Positions 38,137 to 45,683 of a DNA stretch of 64,000 nucleotides are shown in pieces (the first letter of the stretch is position 1; every line of letters starts with the position of its first letter). The stretch spans positions 62,001 through 126,000 of the forward strand of contig NZ_JAKHSK010000012.1 of NCBI RefSeq assembly GCF_023499215.1. The letters are read 5' to 3'. The DNA comes from Zunongwangia pacifica (lineage in GTDB: Bacteria > Bacteroidota > Bacteroidia > Flavobacteriales > Flavobacteriaceae). The notes under the pieces are model-generated. The model was not told the origin of the DNA. It did no database searches and saw only the letters and a list, made by a program, of their open reading frames with translations. The position numbers and the translations under genes were made by a program.

Positions 38137-40527
38137 TTATTTAGAAAGTATAATTGTTTCAGGAATTTCAAAGCTTGTTTCCAGTTTTATATCTTCAGAA
38201 GAAGTGCCAATCATTAACTTAAATTCTCCTGCTTCAACTTTTTGCTTCATTTCTGTATCAAACAGAGACAATTCCTTCGGAAGTAATTCAAATTGAACCG
38301 TTTTTGTTTCCCCGGCTTTTATGGAAACACGCTCAAATGCACGTAACTGTTTTACCGGACTAAGCACGCTACTTACCATATCACGAATGTAAAGCTGAAC
38401 AACTTCATCTCCATCTACTTTACTAGTATTGGATACTTTTAAGCTGATGTTGACTTTGGTATTTTTCCTTTTTCCTGAAGTCGCTACTTTTAAATCTGAA
38501 TATTCAAATTCAGAATAACTTAAACCAAATCCGAACGGAAATAATGGTTTAGCATCGGTCTCTACGTAATCTCTTCTCTTTGGAAACCAGTAATTATAAT
38601 AGACCGGAATTTGTCCTAAAGATTTTGGTACTGAAACCGGTAATCTTCCTGCCGGATTAAAATCACCAAAAAGAACATCGGCAATAGCATTACCACCTTC
38701 CTGACCGGGATACCAGGCATCCAAAATGGCAGGAACATTTTCTGCAGGCCAGTTTAGCAATAATGGTCGACCTTTTATTAAAACCAATACGGTTGGCGTA
38801 CCCGTTGCAACCACTGCCTGAAGCAACTCTAACTGTTTTCCCATTAAATTAAGGGTAGAACGATCGAAGCCTTCACCGCTTTCCATATCTCCAAGAATTT
38901 CATCTTCTTTTGAAGAAACAGTAGCGGCACCGGTTTCCAGATATTCGGTTTTAAAATCCCTGGCACTGGAACCTCCTAAAACCACAATTGCGACCTCTGC
39001 ACTTTTAGCAGCTTCTACCGCAGCAGGAATATCGGTTTGTGTCGTATCACGAACAGCGGTACCTTTTATGTAGTCTATTGTTGCGTCTGGTAATTTATGC
39101 TGAATACCTTCCAGGGCGGTAACAATATTATCTTCGGCCTGTGGTGCGGTATAATCTCCCAATTGATTGTACTGCATATCTGCATTTGCTCCAATTACTG
39201 CTATACGCTTTAAATCTTTACTTAACGGAAGTAAGTGATCTTCATTTTTAAGCATTGTAATGGATTGTCGAGCTACCTCCCTGGCCAGTTCGATATGCGC
39301 CGCATTCCGCACTATTTTATCAGCTTCTTTTTCATTGGTATAAGGATCTTCAAAAAGCCCTAATTTGAATTTTACGGTAAGAATTCGTCTTACAGCTTCA
39401 TCAATTCGTTGCTTAGCAACTTTTCCGGCGCTCACCGCATCAAGCAAAGCATCATCAAAGCCGTTTCCTCCCAGATCTACATCTACACCGGCATTCATAG
39501 CGATCGCTGCGGCATCCTCTTCGGTATCGACAATATGATGATCCCCTAAAAGACCTTCTATACTTGCCAAATCTGAGATTACAAAACCCTCAAATCCCCA
39601 TTTTTCTTTAAGAGTATTGGTCAATAAACTTTTATGGGCCGTACTGGGAATCCCATCAATAGAACTATAGGCAGTCATTACCGATAAAACTCCGTTATCC
39701 ACAGCTTCCTTTACCGGATACATATAATTCTGAAATAAATCACGTTGTCCTATATGCACTGCCGCTCCATTATGACCTCCTTCTGAAACTCCATAAGCTG
39801 CAAAGTGTTTTAAAGTAGCGGCAACATGCTTTTTAGATTTTAAATCACTTTCATGGTCTCCCTGAAAACCTTTTACAATAGCTTTTCCCATTTGGGCGAT
39901 TAGATAAGGATCTTCACCAAAAGTCTCTTCTACACGAGACCACCTTGGTTCTCTGGCAATATCGATAATTGGCCCGTAAGCGGTATTACTTCCCTGTACT
40001 CTAATTTCCGCTGCAATAGTTTGAGCCATCTCTTTAACCAGATCAGGATTCCAGGTGCTCGCCTGACCTATCGCAGTTGGAAATACTGTAGTCCCAACTG
40101 CCATATGCCCGTGCATCGCTTCTTCTTCAAGTAATAATGGAATTCCTAAACGGCTATTTTCAATAGCGTATTTTTGTACTGCATTGGTAATCTTTGCGGC
40201 TTCTTTTGGATGTAAGCCAGTTTCTAAAGTTTTTTGCGTCCAGGGATCTGCTCTTAGCAATCCCCATAATCCCCCAATATGCCTATTTTTAATTTCTTCT
40301 TTATACAATTCACTTAAGCTCGCCTTGCTTCCTGCTTCTTTACTGTACATTTTCCAACCCAATGGAGTGGTTAGCTGACCAATTTTTTCTTCAAGCGTCA
40401 TTAAAGAAATTAAATTCTCTACTCGTTCATTTACGCTTAACTCACTGTTTTTGTAAGGCGCATTTTTAAGATCCTGAGCGACCAGGAAATTTGAAATTAG
40501 TAAAAAACAAAGGCAAATCTTTTTCAT
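38137..40527 (-). CDS. GH3 beta-glycosidase (BglX-like)
   Basis: A 796-residue exported GH3 enzyme (signal peptide to about 'NFLVAQ'). It has the GH3 barrel (YGPIIDIAREPRWSRVEETF), the predicted nucleophile Asp319 in GFVISDLAS, the alpha/beta sandwich (IAVIGANAD) and a C-terminal fibronectin-III-like domain. Length and order match periplasmic BglX-type enzymes, which release beta-glucose or sometimes beta-xylose. It is the first enzyme after susC1-susD1, separated from susD1 by a hairpin (40553-40585). A beta-glucosidase-type enzyme is unexpected in a pure N-glycan locus, so it may point to a plant or algal substrate for this half. Confidence 0.9.
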   Translation of the reverse strand: MKKICLCFLLISNFLVAQDLKNAPYKNSELSVNERVENLISLMTLEEKIGQLTTPLGWKMYSKEAGSKASLSELYKEEIKNRHIGGLWGLLRADPWTQKTLETGLHPKEAAKITNAVQKYAIENSRLGIPLLLEEEAMHGHMAVGTTVFPTAIGQASTWNPDLVKEMAQTIAAEIRVQGSNTAYGPIIDIAREPRWSRVEETFGEDPYLIAQMGKAIVKGFQGDHESDLKSKKHVAATLKHFAAYGVSEGGHNGAAVHIGQRDLFQNYMYPVKEAVDNGVLSVMTAYSSIDGIPSTAHKSLLTNTLKEKWGFEGFVISDLASIEGLLGDHHIVDTEEDAAAIAMNAGVDVDLGGNGFDDALLDAVSAGKVAKQRIDEAVRRILTVKFKLGLFEDPYTNEKEADKIVRNAAHIELAREVARQSITMLKNEDHLLPLSKDLKRIAVIGANADMQYNQLGDYTAPQAEDNIVTALEGIQHKLPDATIDYIKGTAVRDTTQTDIPAAVEAAKSAEVAIVVLGGSSARDFKTEYLETGAATVSSKEDEILGDMESGEGFDRSTLNLMGKQLELLQAVVATGTPTVLVLIKGRPLLLNWPAENVPAILDAWYPGQEGGNAIADVLFGDFNPAGRLPVSVPKSLGQIPVYYNYWFPKRRDYVETDAKPLFPFGFGLSYSEFEYSDLKVATSGKRKNTKVNISLKVSNTSKVDGDEVVQLYIRDMVSSVLSPVKQLRAFERVSIKAGETKTVQFELLPKELSLFDTEMKQKVEAGEFKLMIGTSSEDIKLETSFEIPETIILSK

Positions 40528-40552
40528 CTAAATTATTTTAAACATTTAATAG

Positions 40553-40585
40553 GAAAACTGGTTGACTATTCGCCAACCAGTTTTC
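40553..40585 (-). terminator. Hairpin between susD1 and GH3
   Basis: GAAAACTGGTTG (40553-40564) and CAACCAGTTTTC (40574-40585) form a perfect 12-bp stem with a nine-base loop. No long T-run follows on the minus strand beyond the TTTT in the arm. It probably reduces read-through or protects the 3' end of susCD mRNA, so susCD can be more abundant than the enzymes. Confidence 0.65.
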
Positions 40586-40624
40586 ACCTAACTAAACAGA
40601 AACAATCGAATGGTTGTTTTATTT

Positions 40625-42196
40625 TTAGAAGTTGCTCGCTCCAGTATCCCACCAAACTCTGGTACCTCCATTATCTGGACCACCAAGAAGATCAACACCG
40701 GTTTGTACACCTTCATTATGTGTATTGTATTCTACTGTTGGGAATGGAGTTCTTCTAACAAATTCATCTGTATCGATCAATCCACCACTATAGTTCACCA
40801 CAACAGGTATTAACCTTGGATATCCTGTTCTTCTAAATTCAGACCATGCTTCCTGACCATTAGGGAATAAAGAAATCCATTTTTGAGTGATTATTCTCTC
40901 TAATTTACGCTCGTTTGAAACTGCATCGTCCCAAGCAACAGTAATATCACTAGAGGCAGAGAAATCATTTTCAGGATTTTTAGGATCTGTATAATCTGCA
41001 AAAGTACTGGTCGCATCAGCAAGATAATCTGCTACTCCTGCTGCACCAAACTCTTCAAAAGATAATTGCACGCCCATCTTATAGAAGTCTTCTGCAGATC
41101 CTCCCATATTCCAACCTCTTAAAGCACCTTCCGCTCTTAAGAAAGCAACTTCAGAAGCGGTCATGATTTTCACATTTTCGGCAGTACTAAACATTTTTCC
41201 TATAGGCGAAAAATTCACATAAGTATTTTTTGATGCGATCGCTATACCCTGTCTAATCCCTTTATAATCTCCAGATACATCTTCATCTGAAGCAGGCTGA
41301 AAATAAATTGGTAAACGAGGATCATCATAACCTCCTAAAACAGATTCCATCGTAGCAGACATTCGAGTATCTTGCCAGCTATTACTAAACATCCAAAGAG
41401 GGTGCATATTACCTTGCAGAGACATCATCAAATTATCACTATTATTTTCCATCACTCCATACTGGTTTGCAATAGCTTTTTCTGCTTCTTGTTGTGCTAG
41501 TGATGGATTGGCTTTCACAATTCTCATGGCTAAACGCAGCCTTAAAGAATTCGCGGCTTTTATCCATAATGAAACATCTCCTTTTAGCGTTGATGTATCA
41601 AATTGAACAAAGTCAGTATTATCTACATAGGTTTCTAATGTTGAAACCGCAAGATCCAATTCTGCAAAAAACTGGTTATATACTTCTTCCTGACTATCAT
41701 AAGGAACAAAACTAGGAGAAGAATTATATTGGCTATACATTATAGGCCCATAATTATCGGTCACTTTATGCATGGCAAATACCTTATGAATAAGACCCCA
41801 CGAGAAAAAATTTGGATAATTTTCCTGCACATTATTTGTTTCGAATCTACCCATATAAGACATAATGTTATTATACTTAAGATTCATCTGTCTATCATAC
41901 CAAGTGAAATTGTACGTAACGTTATTTCGATTGGAAACAAAAGGCGTTGGCGGAACTAAAAATTGGGAAAAAGCATCACCTGTTAAGTTTTCCTCTACTT
42001 GCAAACCTGCATCAATAGTTCTTACATAGGCTTGCATGGCTCTAACAAAACCACCGATATTATTACCATCCTGTTCTGCCGACTCGTCTGTAATACCATA
42101 AGGATCTGTATTGATTTCTTCGAAATTATCTGTACAGTTCGTCAAAGTAAGTATTGCGGTCGCTGCTAATATTGTATTAAAAATTCTTTTCATCAT
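40625..42196 (-). CDS. SusD/RagB-like outer-membrane lipoprotein 1
   Basis: A 523-residue glycan-binding lipoprotein (Cys21 in LTNC, surface-exposed in this family) that forms the lid over its SusC partner. It has the SusD-like helical scaffold (KAANSLRLRLAMRIVKANPSLAQQEAEKAI, seen here as 'AANSLRLRLAMRIV') and the C-terminal 'IITQKWISLFPNGQEAWSEF' typical of the SusD-like_2 branch. It lies nine bases after susC1. Sugar specificity of SusD proteins cannot be read from sequence alone. Confidence 0.93.
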   Translation of the reverse strand: MMKRIFNTILAATAILTLTNCTDNFEEINTDPYGITDESAEQDGNNIGGFVRAMQAYVRTIDAGLQVEENLTGDAFSQFLVPPTPFVSNRNNVTYNFTWYDRQMNLKYNNIMSYMGRFETNNVQENYPNFFSWGLIHKVFAMHKVTDNYGPIMYSQYNSSPSFVPYDSQEEVYNQFFAELDLAVSTLETYVDNTDFVQFDTSTLKGDVSLWIKAANSLRLRLAMRIVKANPSLAQQEAEKAIANQYGVMENNSDNLMMSLQGNMHPLWMFSNSWQDTRMSATMESVLGGYDDPRLPIYFQPASDEDVSGDYKGIRQGIAIASKNTYVNFSPIGKMFSTAENVKIMTASEVAFLRAEGALRGWNMGGSAEDFYKMGVQLSFEEFGAAGVADYLADATSTFADYTDPKNPENDFSASSDITVAWDDAVSNERKLERIITQKWISLFPNGQEAWSEFRRTGYPRLIPVVVNYSGGLIDTDEFVRRTPFPTVEYNTHNEGVQTGVDLLGGPDNGGTRVWWDTGASNF

Positions 42197-42205
42197 GTTC
42201 TTTAA

Positions 42206-45200
42206 TTAAAAGTTAGCAGATAAGTTTAAACCAAAGTTTCTAGAAATAGGTGGTCCAAAGTTAGTTACTGCCTGAGTCCCATTACCCGTACTAATTGCAA
42301 AATCTGGGTCGGTTGGAGCATCATTATAAAAGAAGAATAAATTATTTCCTACCAGAGAAACATTTAGATTTTTCATAAAACTATCCTCTCCAAAACCAAA
42401 TCTATATCCTAAAGAAAATTGTCTTAGTCTAATATTAGTTGCATCGTAAACATATCGCTCTTTAATCCCATTTCTACCACCAACACCTGTGTAATAACTT
42501 TTTGCATCTACTATACCACTAAACGGAGTACCGTCATTTAAAACTCCGTCTACCTGAACTCCACCTGCATCTCTAGCCGCCGCAGTAGCTTCTGTTGCCC
42601 CCAAAGCATCTAAATAAGCTTCTGTTTGTGAAACAAATTTCCCACCAACTCTAGAGTCAATAAGAAAACTTAAACTAAAATTTTTAAATTTCATAGAGTT
42701 ATTCCAACCTAACATAAAATCTGGATTGGCATTACCTACTAGTTTCATCCCATCTGTAGTATTTGCATTTACAGGAATTCCATCTTCAGAAACAACGATG
42801 TTTCCATTTTCATCTCTGGTATATGCATTAACGTAGATATCACCTAAAGAACCTCCCTGTACGATATAAGTTTCATAGCCTTCACCGCCACCACCAACAA
42901 TACTATTTCTTTGACCATTTAATTCTTCATTTAGATCTATAATCTCATTATCATTATGAGTAAAGTTGAATGTAGAATTCCATGTGAAATTATCATTCTT
43001 AAATACGTCTGCTCCTAGTGTTAATTCAACGCCATAATTTCTTACATGACCCGCATTAACAAAATAGGTTTCCCAAACCGTTCCAAGAATTGCCTGTAAA
43101 GGTAAAAACTGGTCTCTACTATCAATTTGATAATAGGTTGCACTTAAATTAACTCTGTTTTTAAAGAATCTAAAATCTGCACCAAATTCCCAGTTATCCT
43201 GAATCTCTGGCTTTAGCTCTGTGAATGGCTGAGTAGTATTAAAATCGATTTGGTTGTATGCTGCATCATTTATAGGATTTGTTCTAAAAGCTGGAACCTC
43301 GTTAGCTACCTGAGCAAATGAAGCTCTTACTTTAGCATAAGAAATAAATTCTGGAAGCTCAAATGCTTCACTTGGTAAAAACGTAATACCCGCTGCAGGA
43401 TATAAATACGAAGAGTTATCTGTAAATGACAATGTTGAAGCCCAGTCGTTTCTAGCCGAAACATCTAAAAATACCATATCCTTAAAACCTATAGAAGCAT
43501 TAGCAAAAATAGATTGTTTAATTAATCCCGAGCTTACTTGCTGAGCATTAGTAAATGACTGTAAACCAGAAATATTTTGAATAGTAAATTCGTTTGGCGC
43601 GTATAACCCGTAAGTATTACTATCTACAGATAATCCATCTCCAATAATTCTTTTTTGATAAGCTGCCCCTACCAATCCATGAAAATCCCAATCTTCTCCA
43701 AATTGCTGATCATAAGTTAAGATCATATCAGCATATGCTTGCCAACTCTCTATATTAGAATAAACATATCGTCCATTATCACTAGATACTACAGGACTAG
43801 ATCCCGCCATAACTTTTTGCTCATATATTTGACGAGTAAAATCGTAGCTACCTCTACCTGATAAAGTTAATGCTTCTGAAATACTATACTCAATAGATGC
43901 ATTTCCTATAAAACGTTTAGTTCTTTCAATATTTGGTGTATTATGTAAAATCCAATATGGATTCATATTGGCCTCACTGTTTCCTAAAATTGGCCAGTTT
44001 TGCACCATTAAATTTCTTTGTGGATCTAAAACCTGATAATTTTTAGCATAATCGTCAAAGTCTAAACCTCTAGGGAATGTATACAATCCTAGTAATGGAT
44101 TAAAATAATACCCATTTAGCGTTTTATTATCTACTTTTTGATCTGTCAATAAAACATTTGAAGATACCTTTACCTTATCATCAAAAAACTTAGATGTTTG
44201 CTTAAAAGTAAGGTTATTTTTATTGAACTCATTTGTTGGCATAGTTCCCTTGGCATACGTATTTGCATAAGAGAAATAAGTGGTAGTCTTATTATTACCT
44301 CCGCTTAAGGAAATAGCATTTTGCAAAGTAATCCCTGTATCAAAAAAGTCGTCGACATGATTCTTATATCTTCCAGGTGCTCCCCAGCTTGAATCTGCAC
44401 CTGGCTCATCTGTTGCTCCATATCTAAATTGAAGATCTGGATAATCATAAACTCTTTGAACCTGAGTAGTAGAACTAACATTGATTCTTGTTTTTCCAGC
44501 TTCTCCCTGTTTAGTTGTAATAAGAATTACACCATTGGCCCCCTGGCTACCATAAAGTGCCGCAGCATTTGCTCCTCTTAATACAGTGACACTTTCAATA
44601 TCCTCTGGGTTGATATTCGATAAACCATCACCACTATCACGGCCACCATAGAAACCACTAGCATCTGAGGTCTGATAGTTTGCCATAGGGATACCATCAA
44701 TAACAAATAAAGGTTGATTGGAAGAAGTAATATTTTTTGAACCCCTAAGCTGGATTTTTGTTGAACTACCAGCCCCTGCTGTTCCTTGTCTAATTTCTAC
44801 TCCGGCAACTTTTCCGCTAAGTCCCTGAGTAAAGTTTACGTTCTTACCTTGTGTAATCTCTTCTGAACCCAAAGTTTGAGAAGCATAAGTTAGTGCCTTA
44901 GACTCCCTTTTAATCCCTAAAGCCGTTACCACAACCTCATCTAGTGCCTCTGTATCGGTTTGCATTTCTACATTAATTTCATCAGATGATACTGGAATCT
45001 CCTGAGTAGCATAACCAATCATCGATAAAACCAATGTAGCGTTATCTCCTACTGTTAAGGAAAAATTTCCATCAAAATCTGTAGAAGTTCCATTGGAAGT
45101 ACCCTTTTCCATAACCGTCACACCGGGCAAAGGCATTCCTGTCTCTGCTTCAATAATGGTCCCACTTACTGTTTGCGACTGCGAAAAAGCAATTTGAGTT

Positions 45201-45244
45201 AGTCCCATTACAAGCAGAAACGAAAAAATAATTCTTTTAAACAT
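42206..45244 (-). CDS. SusC/RagA-like TonB-dependent outer-membrane transporter 1
   Basis: A 1012-residue TonB-dependent importer of oligosaccharides. After the signal peptide (to about 'QIAFSQ') come a carboxypeptidase-like domain (VSGTIIEAETGMPLPGV), the TonB-box region with EALDEVVVTALG, a plug (VSSDEINV onward, with GANAAALYGSQGANGVI) and a 22-strand-type barrel ending in LNLSANF. There is no STN domain, so it does not signal to an anti-sigma factor. Its first 110 residues are very like those of SusC2, and the upstream DNA is shared too (45303-45352), suggesting duplication. It pairs with susD1. Confidence 0.95.
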   Translation of the reverse strand: MFKRIIFSFLLVMGLTQIAFSQSQTVSGTIIEAETGMPLPGVTVMEKGTSNGTSTDFDGNFSLTVGDNATLVLSMIGYATQEIPVSSDEINVEMQTDTEALDEVVVTALGIKRESKALTYASQTLGSEEITQGKNVNFTQGLSGKVAGVEIRQGTAGAGSSTKIQLRGSKNITSSNQPLFVIDGIPMANYQTSDASGFYGGRDSGDGLSNINPEDIESVTVLRGANAAALYGSQGANGVILITTKQGEAGKTRINVSSTTQVQRVYDYPDLQFRYGATDEPGADSSWGAPGRYKNHVDDFFDTGITLQNAISLSGGNNKTTTYFSYANTYAKGTMPTNEFNKNNLTFKQTSKFFDDKVKVSSNVLLTDQKVDNKTLNGYYFNPLLGLYTFPRGLDFDDYAKNYQVLDPQRNLMVQNWPILGNSEANMNPYWILHNTPNIERTKRFIGNASIEYSISEALTLSGRGSYDFTRQIYEQKVMAGSSPVVSSDNGRYVYSNIESWQAYADMILTYDQQFGEDWDFHGLVGAAYQKRIIGDGLSVDSNTYGLYAPNEFTIQNISGLQSFTNAQQVSSGLIKQSIFANASIGFKDMVFLDVSARNDWASTLSFTDNSSYLYPAAGITFLPSEAFELPEFISYAKVRASFAQVANEVPAFRTNPINDAAYNQIDFNTTQPFTELKPEIQDNWEFGADFRFFKNRVNLSATYYQIDSRDQFLPLQAILGTVWETYFVNAGHVRNYGVELTLGADVFKNDNFTWNSTFNFTHNDNEIIDLNEELNGQRNSIVGGGGEGYETYIVQGGSLGDIYVNAYTRDENGNIVVSEDGIPVNANTTDGMKLVGNANPDFMLGWNNSMKFKNFSLSFLIDSRVGGKFVSQTEAYLDALGATEATAAARDAGGVQVDGVLNDGTPFSGIVDAKSYYTGVGGRNGIKERYVYDATNIRLRQFSLGYRFGFGEDSFMKNLNVSLVGNNLFFFYNDAPTDPDFAISTGNGTQAVTNFGPPISRNFGLNLSANF

Positions 45245-45272
45245 ACTTGTATTTAATTTTAGTTAGTACCGT

Positions 45273-45297
45273 AATTAGTAGTAGGCAACTACTAATT
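45273..45297. repeat. 10-bp inverted repeat in the susC1 leader
   Basis: AATTAGTAGT (45273-45282), five bases and ACTACTAATT (45288-45297) pair perfectly, 29 bases before the susC1 start codon. It may form a hairpin in the leader RNA that affects translation, or be an operator. The susC2 leader has only a shorter GATTAG/CTAATC pair at the same place. Confidence 0.6.
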
Positions 45298-45302
45298 TTA
45301 TC

Positions 45303-45352
45303 TTAAATGTTATAAATAAGTTAAGCTTCATAAAATAAAATCGACGGACAAC
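45303..45352 (-). promoter_or_regulatory. Conserved block upstream of susC1
   Basis: This 50-base block is nearly repeated at 53265-53314 before susC2. It starts with a 22-base identical stretch (45303-45324), then an 11-base spacing of the same length, then ATAAAATCGAC and GACAAC. It ends 59 bases before the start codon. The minus strand reads GTTGTC-n-GTCGAT on its upstream side. It probably contains the promoter and/or an activator site; which one is not clear. Confidence 0.6.
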
Positions 45353-45476
45353 TACTATAAATAGACAAACAACTTAATAATAAATTTAAGTTTCATTTAT
45401 GATTTACAAACAATTTTAATAAAAGTTTTAACACTAGATCAATTTTTTTCATTTTAATTTAAATTATCTATATAGG

Positions 45477-45488
45477 TTAATCGATTAA
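45477..45488. promoter_or_regulatory. Perfect 12-bp palindrome upstream of susC1
   Basis: TTAATCGATTAA is a perfect palindrome with a central CG, of the kind bound by dimeric repressors. It lies 233 bases before susC1. Function is inferred from shape only. Confidence 0.3.
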
Positions 45489-45521
45489 TCTATTTTCAAA
45501 ATAAACTATCCATCTTAATGA

Positions 45522-45529
45522 AAACGTTT
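45522..45529. promoter_or_regulatory. LacI-type operator-like palindrome
   Basis: AAACGTTT inside TGAAAACGTTTGAG resembles LacI/CcpA-type operators. A comparable inverted repeat, GAAAA-ATCG-TTTTC, lies before susC2 at 53343-53356. No LacI-family gene is in the window. Confidence 0.3.
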
Positions 45530-45607
45530 GAGTTCTTTTAACCTACATAATCCGTACTTTTCCACTATACTTTAAAAAGAAATATTGTCTCAATCTCTTT
45601 AAAAAAG

Positions 45608-45637
45608 AAAAACCAGAACATAAAAATTCTGGTTTTT
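45608..45637 (-). terminator. Terminator after the alpha/beta hydrolase gene
   Basis: AAAAACCAGAA (45608-45618) and TTCTGGTTTTT (45627-45637) form a perfect 11-bp stem with an eight-base loop and T-rich ends on either strand. It lies 47 bases past the hydrolase stop and separates the two susCD transcripts. Confidence 0.85.
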
Positions 45638-45683
45638 TACTAAAACTGAAAAATGAAGCGCTCTTGCCTCAACTAAATTTTAT

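Larger units (their letters stand above)
45245..45683. other. susC1 upstream region
   Basis: This 439-base gap contains no gene. It holds an inverted repeat (45273-45297), the block shared with the susC2 upstream region (45303-45352), two palindromes (45477-45488 and 45522-45529) and the terminator of the preceding gene (45608-45637). It is otherwise A+T-rich. Confidence 0.7.
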
